Part shown: positions 47,064-63,960 of the stretch, piece by piece
Layout: each line of letters begins with the position of its first letter
Position numbering within the stretch: the first letter of the stretch is position 1
NCBI GenBank assembly: GCA_965112735.1
Contig: OZ218965.1
Span: 62,001-126,000 of the forward strand
Direction of reading: 5' to 3'
Origin: Phaeosaccion multiseriatum
Taxonomy: Eukaryota; Ochrophyta, other classes
DNA: 64,000 nucleotides
Notes under the pieces: model-generated
Told to the model about the DNA's origin: nothing
What the model saw: the letters and a program-made list of their open reading frames with translations, nothing else
The model's database searches: none
Made by a program: the position numbers and the translations under genes

Positions 47064-48920
47064 GGACCTTCATGCCGTCCTCCGCTACCCACAAGTAGTC
47101 CCCCACGCGCTGCAAGTGGCGCTGGAAAGGAGGGGAGAGCGTCGCAGAGAGCCGCAGGGCGTCCGCTGCCATCGCCTCCCCCTGGGCCCCCTGGGACGCC
47201 GCCTTGCGCCGTGCCTTGTCCACCCCGTCCGCCCACACGCAGAGCATGTTGAGTGGTTTGGACACAGGCCCGATGCAGATGTAGTTGGTCTGCTTGTCCT
47301 CCGCGTGGATGTACTCCATGGCGTAGCGGAGTCCGGCCTCTCGCAGCCAGCGCACGGGTGGGCACCAGCGGGGCAGGCCTAGCCACTCGTACACGGCCAA
47401 GCCGTCTTGCGCCAAGGCCATGGCCCAATGAAGAGGGGAGTACTCGTCCAGGGGCGAGCAGCGCTGCCTCCAGTGGTTCCAGGAGATGGCAGCATACGGC
47501 TCGCAGTACAGTTCGTCTCGCAGAGCCAGGATCACAGGGTCTTTGGGCTCCCCCTTCCGACTACTCCGACTGTCACTACCACTCCCGTCATTGACGCCGT
47601 AGGTGAAGCGGCGACCGTATAGGAAACACATGGGCAGATACACCATGCGACAGTGGCACCACAGCTTGCCTGGGTGGAAGGGGAACCAGTTAGGCAGCAT
47701 CCACATCTCAGGCGGGATGCTGTTGATGCCTTCCCACTCGTACAGACCCAGCAGCGCCAGCCAGAACTTGGCCCAGGATGGGCACAGCACCGCCCCACCT
47801 TGGGCCTGAATAAATGCTCTCCCCTCCACACAGGCAGGGTCCTCCGCCCCCACGCCGAGGAGGCGCAGAGAGACGTAGGACAAGACGGTGCCGAACATGG
47901 TGCTCGCACACTCGATGTGAGTGCCCCAGCCGCCGTCGGTCTGCTGGTGGTTGCGCAAGTAGGCAACGAGGCCCTCGGTTTCCGCGTCTCCCAGTGGGGC
48001 TCCCGAGGCGTAGTGGGAGATGACAAAGCCCGGGAGGAGGAACATGGGTCCCCCGTAGTCGCCGGCCCAGTGCCCGTCCGCGCACTGCAGCTGCTCGTAG
48101 AAAGCCACTCCCTTGCGAGCGGCGTCCAGCGCAGAGGCGGGAGGGGTGGCCTCTGCCTTCTTTGTCTCCTTTGCCTCGGCCTCTGTCTGCGGGTGGGCGC
48201 GCCTCCACGAGGCCAGCTGCGACGCCCGGAGAACTTCGTCGGAGGCGTTTGGGTTGCGCGAAGGATCAAAGGGAGGAGGGGGGACAAGGCCTTCGCCGGC
48301 GGCGGCAGCGGCAGCCGATGCCACGGCATTCGCCTCGCTGGAGTGGGAGGCGCCCAGCCGCACCCACAGCTGCCGGCCCGCGGGCTCTCCCGTCAGCGTC
48401 TGTGTACCGATATGCGCATTGGTGTAGGCGTGCGCGTCCTCGGCACTGAGGAAGACCCAGCCTGGCTCTAGAGCAGAGTGGCGCTCTGGCCATTGGCCCT
48501 TGCGCTTCAGCCTCTGGGCCTCGGGCTTGGCGTCTCCCGGATAGGACACGGGGAAGTACGCGTAATAGTGGTAGCGCAGCGTGCTCTTCCATGCCTTCAA
48601 CGCAAGTGGGGCGAGCACTACCAGTAGGGCAAGGCTGTAGAGAGAGGGAGGGAGGAAGGCAGAGAGGGAGCAGGCGCGTGGCAGCAAAGCAGGCAACAAA
48701 GTACAAGGGTCAGCGAGTTAATAGAGGACAAGCCACGATATTTGCACAGCTGCACGCACTCCGCGAATAGCCTTTGCGCAGCAGAACAGCAGAGGAGGCA
48801 AGCCGTCTTCAGATACGGAACGATCCTGGACACGACAGTCAGCACAACGTACCAAGCGAGGGAGGGCTCCTCTTCGAGCCTCCGCAAGCCTCCCCAGAGA
48901 CCGTCCACCAAACCGTCCAT
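45101..48920 (-). CDS. CAS1: Oxidosqualene cyclase, predicted cycloartenol synthase
   Basis: Exons: an N-terminal one ending at the ATG at 48920 (3' end near 48746-48755, uncertain), 48634-47062, 46807-46712, 46575-46498 and 46039-45101; about 950 residues against the usual 730-760. The catalytic DCTAE motif reads SDCTSE, inside HGWPISDCTSEGLKA. The QW motifs are intact (GHWAGDYGGPMFLLPG, QTDGGWGTH, QNHDGGWATYE, RRDGSWYGSW, QNANGGWGENY). Three residues that separate cycloartenol from lanosterol synthases in plants (Tyr410, His477, Ile481 in Arabidopsis CAS1) appear as NYICIGP and HGWPI, so cycloartenol is the predicted product. Extra length comes from an N-terminal hydrophobic segment (WYVVLTVVSRIVPYL and LALLVVLAPLALKAW) and Ala/Glu-rich inserts near residues 150-230. 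The enzyme is a membrane-bound protein of the ER that starts sterol synthesis. Confidence 0.96.
46640..46703. repeat. GAGT/CACT arrays in cyclase introns
   Basis: A clean (GAGT)n run precedes the 3' end of the exon at 46712-46807, and CACT/CCCT runs lie at about 46436-46497 in the next intron. Confidence 0.9.
47010..47061. repeat. CA array forming a splice donor
   Basis: About 25 CA units (GT on the coding strand) directly follow the exon ending ATGAAGGTCCAG, so the intron begins CAG|GTGTGTGT. Confidence 0.95.
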
Positions 48921-49392
48921 TGCCCGAGAAGGTGTTAGCACGCTAAGGCAGGCAGCAGCTCCATGGGAATGTAAAAAAAAAAAATTAAGATGGGCCGTCG
49001 AGAGGATGTGGAGAGCGAAAATTGAAATTGAGCCTTCAGCGGGGGGAAGCTGAAACTGAAACCGGGCGAGGTCATGCTCAACAAAAGGACAGAGCAGGAC
49101 GTTGCAGTACGACCAGCCTAGCAGCGATAGAAGACTGAACACATGGTATAAGAAGACTCTATAGAGCTTGGTAGAAGAAACTAGGCTGCGCCTTGGCCTT
49201 TCTACGCCGACTTCAACAAGCTACGTTTTTTTGATCTCTTTCGGAAAGCCTTCTCGCTTATAAGGAACACAGGTCGCGGAGAGGAGGCCAGGCCGCTCTC
49301 TTCTCTGGGAGAAGCGTCTTTCTTGTCAAGGAAACAGTGAGAAAGGAGCCAAGGGGGCGGTGCTATTGACGCCGGCCCATGGAAAGCCGGTG
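48921..49392. promoter_or_regulatory. Divergent spacer, cycloartenol synthase / DUF726 gene
   Basis: A 472-base region separates two divergent start codons. An A-run lies at 48973-48983 and a TATA-like GGTATAAGAAG at about 49144 faces the plus-strand gene. No conserved coding frame is seen. Confidence 0.45.
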
Positions 49393-54028
<4,636 letters not shown>

Positions 54029-55086
54029 CAGGGTGGAAGGGATGGAAGGGGGATGTATATGGGATATATGCATACTTTACGGCACCCGTGTGGCTCTCTC
54101 TCTCTCTACCTCTGCACTGTTCAACCGTGCGTTATGCGTTACCCGTGCTGTTCAGCGATATTTTTCATGGCAACCGTGAATGGGACAATCGCTGTTTCGT
54201 GGTTTCCGGGCTGGTGTGTCTCTCTCTCATTAAAATATTAACAAGAACACTTCCCCGTACAGCAGTACAGCAGAGCGAAACGAAGGAGGCACTCTGCCCT
54301 AAGGGCATCCCCCCAGTCTCCTGCTACCGTACCTGATTCGCCACCTACCCCTATCATCCCAGTCTCCTGCTACCGTACCTGATTCGCAACCTACCCCTAT
54401 CACGCCAGTCTCCTGCTACCGTACCTGATTCGCAACCTACCCCTATCACGCCAGTCTCCTGCTACAGTACCTGATTCGCTACCTACCCCCCCATCCTCCG
54501 AGCCAGAGCCACAGCCAGCCTTTTCTCGTTTGCCTTGCTCTGGTTTGCTTTCCAATGATGGCTATCTGAAACACTCGATTGGAGCAATGGTCTCCCTCGC
54601 TTCTTCCGACCTCTCCCTCGCATCTTCCAACCACAGAACATTCTTCTGCAGCAGATATTTAACGCTGTCCTCCTCCCTTGTGCCCTTTAAGCTGCAGAGG
54701 AGACCCACGAGGCATCATGAGCACAGGGAGGCGACATTCCTCGGTCGGTAGCAGCCCACGCTTCTCTCCAATCTGCCCTCGACACTCTCTGGGAAGCGGC
54801 AAAATCCCCTCCTTCCTGAGATGTACTCGGCACGTCCAGGAGAGCGGTAAAATCCCTTTCTTCCTGCGATTTCAGGACAGCGGCGAGCATCAACGTGGGT
54901 TTCCAAGGGCCTGCTCAACGCCTGTGAGGCTCACAGATGGCGCCTCTGAGGCCTTCTGGGCGGATACACACTTTTTTCAATGAAGAAATGCCCCACTCAC
55001 AATGAGCAAGGGCTATCAAGTGTATTACGTAAGTTGATTGATACAATGCCCATATGCCTGTCCACCTCTGCTCATATCCCACACGC
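54029..55086. other. Convergent spacer with a 46-bp repeat
   Basis: The shared 3' region of the DUF726 gene and VPS13. ATTAAAATATTAA at about 54228 may serve as a polyadenylation signal for the plus-strand gene. Four copies of a 46-base unit (containing CTGATTCGCAACCTACCCC) lie at about 54312-54490. A looser repeat (GCGGTAAAATCCC and TTCCTGCGATTTCAGG types) lies at 54795-54885. No gene is supported. Confidence 0.65.
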
Positions 55087-56391
55087 TCACTCGGCCATCG
55101 ACTGAGCCAAGAGGGCCGTGAGGTGCTGGAAGGACGACAGCGCTTCCTCCTCGCCAAGCTCAGCCACACTCACGTACAGCTCGGAGCCGGAGGAGGAGGA
55201 GGAGGAGGAAGATGGTCCCTGCGGCGAAGACCTGAGCACGCTCTGCTGCAAGCGCTGGCCCCACTCGGTCTGCTCCTCCTCACTCTCCGCCACCAACACG
55301 AGCTCGGCGAGGGACGCATCTCTGAGCGGACAGGAGGGGTCCTGCTGCTCCTGCTCGCCCCGCGCGCGCAACACGTGCATAAGGGGTGGCGATGATGATG
55401 ATGATGGTGCTGGTGCCGAGGAGGAGGGCTGGCCCTGGCCCTGAGCCTGAGCTGGATGCTGATGATGCTGGCCTTGCTCTCCTCCCCTCCTGTCTGCGGG
55501 CACGAGGCGCAGCGCGTGTGGCTTGCCCTGGAAGCTTCCCCGCAGCACCACGAGCCCGGCAAGAGGCAGGAACAAGGTCATGCACAGGCACCCCCCGGGG
55601 CTACCACTGCCAGTACCTGGTGTCTGCCCCTGCCCCTGCCCTTGCCCTTGCCCTTGCCCCTGCCCCTGCCCATATGCCTGCCCCTGACCGAGGAGGACGT
55701 ACTCGTACAACACATGGCCGGCAAGAACGTACCAGAAGCGGCTCTTACGCACGCCGAAGCTTCCCTCCGTGAGCCTGCTCAGCCACCCCTGGCGAGCGAT
55801 GGCCGAGTCCTGGGGACGCACCAGGTAGCCGTGCGAGTAAGCCGGGCCGAGCACTTGCCGCATCAGCCGTAGCGCTCGAAGCTCGCTCATCATATCGGAG
55901 TCGCACACCGTGGGCGGCATGGCGGCCCCTTTGCTGCTGCGCGAGGTGGCCAAGTCCGCTCGGTCGCGTAGGAAGCGCACACCGCGTTGAGGATGGGAAG
56001 AGAGGCTCACACGGATGGCCATGCCGCCGCTGGACAGACTCATACCCAGCACACTCGACAGGGGGCAGTCGAAGAGCACCTGCGCCTTGCCGTGCACTGC
56101 CATCCCCGGGTAGAACTGTACACCTCCGAAGCGAGGCAGCTGCAGCTGGCGAGCCCGCTCCCTCGACAGGCCCCACAGCAGGTCCTCTTGCACGTACAGC
56201 AGCCGCTGAGTACTCAGCACCAGCCACCGGACCCGCGGCTTGCCCTTGCCCTTGCTCTTGCTCTTGCTCTTGCCCTTGACAAGGCTGGAGCTGGAGCTCG
56301 GCCCCGGGTCGCTCCCTCCTCCTCTTCCGTCGCTTGGCGTTGCCACCACCCCCGCCCCGCCTGTGGGAGGCCCCGAACGATACCCTCCCGA

Positions 56392-56436
<45 letters not shown>

Positions 56437-59400
56437 ACTACTGGGGCCACTGGGCGGCGGTGCCTGTGGTGCCTGTGGTGCCGGCCTGCATCTCAACGGT
56501 CGCACCTCGCCTTGGGTCTGGAGGCGGCGGAAGAACAGCACATGCTCTGCTTCCTGGGCCGCGGCAGGGGCAGCTGCGGCAGTTGATGATACAGCATCGT
56601 CGCCACCCCCTCCTCCTCCTGCTCCAGAGACCCCGCTATTACTGCTACCGCTGCTGCTGCTGCCACCCCCACCCCCACCACCGCTGCCCCATCCACTGCC
56701 ATCCTGCAGCACAGCGGCGAGTATCTGCTGCGCCACTGCTGCTGCCCAACTGTACCGCTCCAACGCCCCGTCCGCGCTCAGGGCCCTAGGCGGTCGGTGC
56801 CTGGCGCTCCTCGTGGCATCCTGCGCATATGCCTGCCCATACGCCTGTCCCTGCCCATCCGCTGCCATCCCCTGAGCCTGCCCCTCCAGCATGGAGTCTG
56901 CAGCGTCCATGTCGATGCCCTCGAAAGTGTTTCTGATGCCCTCGAAGGTGCGTGCCCCGAGGTCGAACACGCCCACTACGGGCTTCACCGCCACACCCAT
57001 CACGCCCCGGACCACACCCTGAGATTGATGATGGTGGAAGGGGAGGGGGAGGGGAGGGGATGGGATGGCAGTGGATGGGGAGAGGGAGGGGGGAGGGGCT
57101 CTGGCTGAGAAAGGACTGACAGGAGCATCACCAAGTGCCACGACCGACATCGACGCGCCCACCACGTCCACTGCCATCCCCTCGACCCCCCCATCCACTG
57201 CCATCCCCTCGCGCTTGCCACACCCACCCACCTTGCCGAATCCGAGCACTCCCTCCTTGTCAGCCCCCTTGACAGGCTCCATGACCACTCCTGTGATGCC
57301 GTCGAAGAGACCTTTACCAAACTCCATTGCCCCATAGGCCATGCTGTCTCCCATGCCCATGCCCTCCCCCCTCCCGTCCCCCCTGCCCACATGGCGCTGT
57401 CTCGCCCTCTCTCGGCGATAGTCGGAGTCGAGGGAGAGGTGTGTGAGGCCGTCCCCGAGGGAGGAGGTGACCTTGGTGATGGAGTTGAAGGTACCCGCCA
57501 TTGTGTTGGACACAAGGCTCTGCAGGGGGGGGGAGGGGAGGCAGGGGATGGGATGGCAGTGGATGGGATGGAGGAGAGAGATGGGATGGCAGTGGATGGG
57601 ATGGATGGCAGTGGATGGAATGGAGGAGAGAGATGGGATGGCAGTGGGTGGAATGGAGGAGAGAGATGGGATGACAGTGGATGGGACGGAGGAGAGAGAT
57701 GGGATGGCAGTGGATGGGATGGATGGCAGTGGATGGAATGGAGGAGAGAGATGGGATGGCAGTGGATGGGATGGAGGAGAGAGATGGGATGGCAGTGGAT
57801 GGGATAGATGTTATACATACGTCAATCAACTCTCGGACTGTGTACGACGGCCCTATGAGGCTAGGGAGGTGATGCGAAGAGAACAAAAACCACACACCCC
57901 TTTCATTCCCTACCCATATGCCTCCAAAGCTCTCACCTTGCCCCCCTTCTCTAGGCCGTAAAGGAAACCCTTTCCGTCGGGCTTGAGCCCCTCGAGCGGC
58001 TCGTAGAAGAAGTCCTTCACCCCTGTGGACAGGTTGTTCAGCAGCCCCACAGGGTCGCCCAGGAAGTCCAGGCTGCGGGGAGGGGCAGGGGGGAGGGGCA
58101 GGGGCGATGGTCAACGGGGGGGGTACAGGGTTACACAGGGGGGTACAGGTTAGGTTGTTTCGGCAAGAGAGGTGCAGAGAGGTGCAGAGATGAGCAGAGA
58201 TAAGCAGAGAGGTGCAGAGCAGAGAGGTGCAGAGATGAGTAGAGAGGTGCAGAGATGAGCAGGGACGGGCATATGGGCAGCGTGGGGGCAGAGCGAGGTG
58301 GGCAGGGCACATGAAAGCACGGGATACAAACGGGTCAGCCAATCGATCAGTGTACCTGGTGTCAGTCAGTCAGTCAGTCAGTCAGTCAGTCAGTCAGTCA
58401 GTCAGTCAATCAGTCAGGCAGTCAATCAGGCAGCAAAGGACGCCTTCGGCACTTAGAGAAGGATGGCAGCAAAAACTAACATACACACATACACACACGC
58501 ACGCACACGCACCTGCCCACGACGGCGCCGATCTGCTTGAGCAGCGTAAATCGGTAGTGCTTTAGGATGAGAGCGATGAAGGTCCTCCTCCCCCCGAAGG
58601 CGTTCTCGAGTTGCAGGGCATTGAGGCGCAGGCGGGCGCTGTCGAGCTGCGCAAGTAGTCCCATCAGAGTAGTGCTTTCAAGGTCATCATCCTCGTCGTC
58701 CTCGTCGTTATCACCCTCCTCGCCTGTGAGACAGACATGCACAGAGAGAGAGGCAGACAGGCAGATAGGCAGACAGACAAGGACACAGGAGGGAGGAGAC
58801 AGGGATGGAAGGAAGGAAGGAAGGGAGTGAGTGAGGAGAGAAGGAAGGAAGGAAGGAAGGAAGGAAGGAAGGAGGGAAGGAAAGAATAGAGGGAGGACAG
58901 AGTGAGTTAGTAAGAGACAGTGAGTAAGTGAGTGAGTGAGGGAGGGAAAGAGGAAGGGAGGGAGGGAGGAAGCAAGGAAGGGACGAAGGAGAGAGAGAGA
59001 GGGAGGGAGGGATCCACCCACTCACCCAGCTACCCACACACTAACACGTCCACCCACCCACGCGCGCACGCACCCACGTACGCACCCACCTGGAGAGGAT
59101 CGGTAAGATACACAGAGGTCCACAGGGTGCAGATGGAGCAGCGCGAAGTACACCTTCGCCTCCAAAGGCCTGCCAATCACATGCACCAGCGCGGAGTCCG
59201 TCAGCGCGCACGCGCCCCCACGCAGCGACAGCCACATATCGTCACCGGTCTTGCTCTGCGCTTGTCCTGCTGAGCCTGACACCAAGTCGCCTCCTGCTCC
59301 TCTGCCCATACGACTGCTGCTGCTGCTGCTGCCGCGTGTGCCTGTGCCTGCGAGTGGAGGTGTGAGGCCGGGCGGTAATGGGTGTCAGGTTAGGGGGGGG

Positions 59401-61207
59401 GGGGTGGCGAGAGAAATGAGCTTCAACGGACCTGTCATAGAGGGGAGGGATGACGTCGTAGGGGCCACAGAGATGAGGCAAAAGGAACAGCACCACAGAA
59501 CCAACAACGCACCGACATACACACACCCATATGCATCCACCCACGCACGCACCCACGCACCCGCACACACGCACCCACCTCGAGTTGTAACGCTCTCACC
59601 CTTCCCTGTTTCTGTAACGTCCATGTCGTGTGTATGCAAGTCTCTCTTGAGGTTCTTGAGCCTGAGCTTGTTCCTGCAGCGAAGAAGGCGCACACACAGC
59701 GCCGCCTCGAGCTTGACGTCCACGGGCCGCAGCCACAGAGTCGACACCTCATAGTACAGGACAGCCTCCTCAGCCTCCTCAGCCAAGCCTCCACGTCCTG
59801 ACACTCCGTCTGACTCCGGGCTGTTGCTGTTGTGTGGTGCAGCAGATGCTGATGGTGATACTGCTGATGGTGATGCGGCGGGCAGTAGGCTGAGGCTGGG
59901 GTGGTGGTGGTTCACACGCTTCTTGGCGTAGAAGTGAAAGGCTGGCGGGCGGTCGGCCGGCCGAGGCTCCAAGCCATCGAGCTGAATCAGCTGGGGGGGC
60001 TGGTCTCTGTCCGAGGAGGAGGGTCGGGGGACATCTCGGGCTCGTAGCAGGGCAGGGAGGGCCGCACGTTGCATCTGTAGACACAATAGGCGGGGGGGGG
60101 GGGATGGCAGTGGATGGCAGTGGATGGCAGTGGATGGCAGTGGGCGGGGAGGGTAGCGGATGGCAGCGGATGGCGGGGGATGGCGGGGCATGAGACGGGC
60201 GAAAAAGGGTTGAGAGGGAGCAGAAAGAACAAAGACTGCGTACGGCAAGAGAAGAGATGAAGTAGCGGTGCAAGCACACGTAGGAGCTTGTGTCGCATCC
60301 CTCTCCTCAGAGGAGCACCCATTCACCCACCCATTGCTACCCACTCCCTGTCATCCACTGCCATCCACTGCCATGCACTGCTGTCCACCCACCTGATTGT
60401 CAAGGTCGAGTTTGTCCAAGGTGATGGAGAATGTCCTGAGGTCCTCCGTGGTGGTCATGGCCACAGCGAGGCCCCCCAGGCTGGCGTACACCAGCTCCTC
60501 GGGTTGGTGATCCACCAGGCTCAGCCCCACGCTGTGCAGAGAGGCGCACAAAGTGGTGAGGGGGCGTGCAGCCTCTTCTGCGGAGGAGGAGGATGGCAGC
60601 AGAGGGGCAAACAGAGGGGGGATGGCAGCAGATGTTGGGAGATGTTGTCTAGCCTCTGATAAAAGGGACATGTGTGGGCTCTGATCAGCCGGGGGATGGC
60701 AGTGAAGGGGGAGACGAAGAGAAGAGCAAGCAGACAGAGGGAGAGAGAGAGAGAACAGGAGAGAAGGGGTGCGAGACAGCAAGACAGAGAGAGGGAGAGG
60801 GTGAAAGAGCACGGGAGAGATATCTCGTCCATCCACTGCCATCCCTCGGCCTCTCTGCCTGTGCGCCTCACCTTTACCCTTGCGCCTCTGGCCTGCAGCG
60901 GCCTCGTCGCCATCCGCTGCCATCCCCTCCTCGAGCAGCTCGAGCACCTTGGTGGGTCCGTCCGCTCTTACACGCACCTGAGTGAGCAGAACCGTCAGGC
61001 ATACGGGCATACGGGTTTCCGGACATATTGATGCACACACACACAGATACACATACACACACACATACACGCACACACATGCACACACACGAATACACGC
61101 AAAGAGAGACACAAAAACACATGCAGCAATGTTAAGCAGTGTCAAGCCAACGACCTCACACCCTCTCCCCGTGTTACTTTCACCAATTGGAGGCATACGA
61201 GGCACCG

Positions 61208-61284
<77 letters not shown>

Positions 61285-63960
61285 GCACATGCGTCTTGGC
61301 CGTGAGCCTCGACAGGGTCACCTGCTCCTCCGGGATGGCAGTAGATGGCTGCAGCAGCCCCTCGAAGAAGCCACTACTACTGCTACCGCTACCGCTACCA
61401 CTGCTTCCACTGCCGCTGCCACCGCTGCCGCTCCGGCTGCCCTGCTCTGCTGCTGCTGCGGAGGAGGAGGAGGAGGAGCCCTGCTGTCCCCCTAACTGGC
61501 CCTGCTCCTGCTCCTGCTTGCCTCGGAGCATGCGCTTGAAGGCGCTCTGTAGACAGGCCCTGTCCACCCCGTCTCTGAGCAGCCTTGCCCACTGCACCGC
61601 CTCCCCCACCTCCACCGCCCTGCCAACCCCGCCATCTGTGACTGTGGCCGCCGTCGGAGCGACGGATCGAAACTCGTACGACGTGTTGGAGGCGGTCTGT
61701 ACGAGAAAGTCAGCGAAGCCCCCCTGGGGATCGAGGTCGCGGTCGCGGTTCGGGGCACGCAGCGAGAAGAGCACTACTGCCCCGGGGGGAAGCTCCTCCT
61801 CTGCTGCCATCCGCCCCCCCCTGGGTGTGATCGAGCGGTTTGAAGTTGGGCTGGTGCCCTCGTGCTCCTCCTCGCCCACACTCTCCAACGAGCCTCGGCG
61901 GCGGTGCGCAGGCGACTTCAAGCCACTCACTGATGCTCCTTCTCCTGCTCCTCCTGTGGCACTACCGCTCGGCGGGGAGAACAAGGGGAAAGAGTCACCG
62001 CGGCTGGAACTTGAACTTGTCCCTTCCGCAACCCCCTCCCCTCCACTGAAGCGCACTCTCCCCGTACGGAGGGAGGGAGAGCCCTGCCCATCCACTGCCA
62101 TCCCCCGCCTCCCCCTTGGGGTATGTGACGGTGTCAGGACCGGCAGTGGAGAGAGCATACCGGCGTCGAGCAGCTGCTGCAGCAGGGCCTGTGTATGTGC
62201 GTGCGTGTGCGTGTTATCATGCGCGTGGTCCTCTCCTTGACAAATGCCCAACAGCGATCGCCGCCACTCCTCCCAAGACCGAATGCTGCTGCTGCCTCTG
62301 CCGCCTCCGGAATCTCCCCCCTGGGGCAGGCCCTCGGGCAGGCTGCCCCCCTGGGACTGGGGCAGGCATATGGGCAGGCTCTTGTAGAGCTGCACCGCCA
62401 GGGCACAGAGCTCAGTGCGATTGAGCGGCTCCGCCCCCGCCCCTCGCCCACTCCTGCTTCTTGTGCGCGTGTGCCTTCCTTTCCCGCCGCCGCCATCTGT
62501 GAATCGTCTGCCGCTGCCATCTGTGACTCTTCTGCCGCTGCCCGCATGTCTGCTACCCGTATGCCTGCCCGGAGGAGCGTCGTGCGACAGGGTGGGTGTC
62601 CTTGGAGCTTTCGGAGACTTGCCTCCCGCTCGAGCGGCACCAGCCGCATCAGTTGGTGATACAGCGGGAGCAGCAGCAGGAGGAGGAGCAGGAGCCGGGG
62701 GGGAGCTTGATCCGAACATGAGACTCATTGCTCCGTCCATAAAGCCCGACAAGCCGCCCCCTTCGCCTCCCTCGCCGTCCGCTGCCATCCCCCTCCCCTC
62801 GGTGGTGGTAGCCGGGGCTGCTGTCCTGGGATGGCGCTGCCAGACCTTCGCTCCATGAGGTGCACTCCTTATCAAGTGCTGCTTGGAGAGAGAGAGAGAG
62901 AGAGAGAGAGAGAACCCAATTGACACTCGTCACAAGAGCAGGAAAAGGGGCTGGCTGTCCAAAGGTCGTGGAGAAGAAGCAGAAGGGACACGCAGCAAAC
63001 AGAGATACAGACCGACGCACGCACCCACCACGCAGGCACGCACGCACCCTCCAATCCCTCCATCCACTGCCATCCCATACCCCATGGCACTCACCGGGAG
63101 CGGCTTGGTGTTGGGCCCCAAGTGGACAACGCCCCTGAGCTCGTGCTGCTTCTCGTCACTAAACAGGTACAGCGCATCCCCCTGCAGCACACAGTAGCGC
63201 CGCTTCCATCCACTGCCATCCCCCCCTCCCCACAGGGAAGTGGAGCTGCCCTTGGTGCCCCATCCCGCGCCCCCCGGGGGCCCTCTACTCTGCCACGGCC
63301 GCTGCAGCAGGAATCCCCTCTTGCTCGCCCCTGTGAGGTCAGGGAGGCGACGTGTCAGCTCCAAGCGGCGGTGGCGGGTGAGCACATCGAGGGGGTAATC
63401 CCGCCCCGTCCAGATGGCAGCAGATGCCTCCCCTCCCTGTTGGAAGTCCACCCTCACAGCCCTCGACGCCGCCACCGGCTCGTCCCACGTGTACGCCGCA
63501 GAGGCGTAGGGCTCCAGATGGTCCCAGACGGCTCCGTCTGAAGAGCCCGAGCCACCTGAGGATGAAGCTGATGCGCCACCCACCCCCACCCCAACCTGCC
63601 GGTAGCGGATCCGATGGCTGGTGAGGTTGTCCACTCGATAGGGCGGCCAGCGGGGAGAGGGGGCGCTCAGCACGACGGTTACACTGCCTCCTACCACCTC
63701 CACCTTGGCTGTGATGATCACCACCTCCGGGGAGGAGGGAGCCTCAGAGGAGGGGGATGGCAGTGGATGGTGTGCTGCCTTCTTGCGCCTGAGCTTCAGG
63801 GGCACCTCCCCGAGATTGTCGGGCTTGAAGGAGCCCGACCACTCCCATCCACTGCCATCCCTCTCCCCTCCATTGCCATCCCTCTCCCCTCCATTGCCAT
63901 CCTCTCCCACTGACGGAGGAGTCGAGCCTGCGAAGCGCACCTTCAGCAGCTTCTTACGAT
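55087..63960 (-). CDS. VPS13: VPS13-family lipid-transfer protein, C-terminal part (5' end beyond window)
   Basis: Ten exons lie in the window: 63960-63095, 62878-61283, 60977-60872, 60577-60393, 60074-59579, 59347-59090, 58723-58513, 58072-57937, 57519-57232 and 57018-55087. Phases match, giving 2023 residues. In order: the end of the SHR-BD/VAB region (VDNLTSHRIRYRQ, YTWDEP); a PH-like domain (WKRRYCVLQGDALYLFSDE) split by a long Ser/Gly-rich insert; VGLSLVDHQPEELVYASLGG; KVYFALLHLHPVDLCVSY; LQLENAFGG; DFLGDPVGLLNNLSTGVKDF; SLVSNTMAGTFNSITKVTSS; GVMGVAVKPVVGVFDLGART; RPPRALSADGALERYS; and a second PH-like domain near the end (QGWLSRLTEGSFGVRKSRFW). These are family hallmarks. VPS13 proteins move lipids between membranes at contact sites. 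The N-terminal chorein part must lie beyond 64000. Confidence 0.96.
57019..57231 (-). other. Stop-free intron of VPS13 (213 bases)
   Basis: Donor AAG|GTGGGT and acceptor CTCAG|GGT flank a segment whose removal joins KEGVLGFGK to GVVRGVMGVAVKP, as in the family. It is a multiple of three, has no stop in frame, and reads GMAVDG-type peptides, so retention would not break the protein. Confidence 0.8.
57540..57812. repeat. Largest cluster of the ATGGCAGTGG motif
   Basis: Ten or so GGGATGGCAGTGGATGG copies alternate with GGAGGAGAGAGAT spacers inside a VPS13 intron, forming a higher-order repeat of about 40-55 bases. Confidence 0.95.
58361..58440. repeat. CAGT array in a VPS13 intron
   Basis: About 15 CAGT units followed by CAAT/CAGG variants, the same unit as the arrays at 22.9 and 29.6 kb. 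Confidence 0.93.
61210..61282. repeat. CA array forming a VPS13 splice donor
   Basis: About 36 CA units (GT on the coding strand) directly follow the exon that ends at 61283, so the donor reads CAG|GTGTGTGT. Confidence 0.95.

Noticed and set aside
57795-57850. Possible small VPS13 exon encoding GPSYTVRELID
   Set aside because: No acceptor/donor pair keeps the frame with both neighbours, while joining the exons at 57937 and 57519 directly gives the family sequence GLEKGGKSLVSNTMAG.
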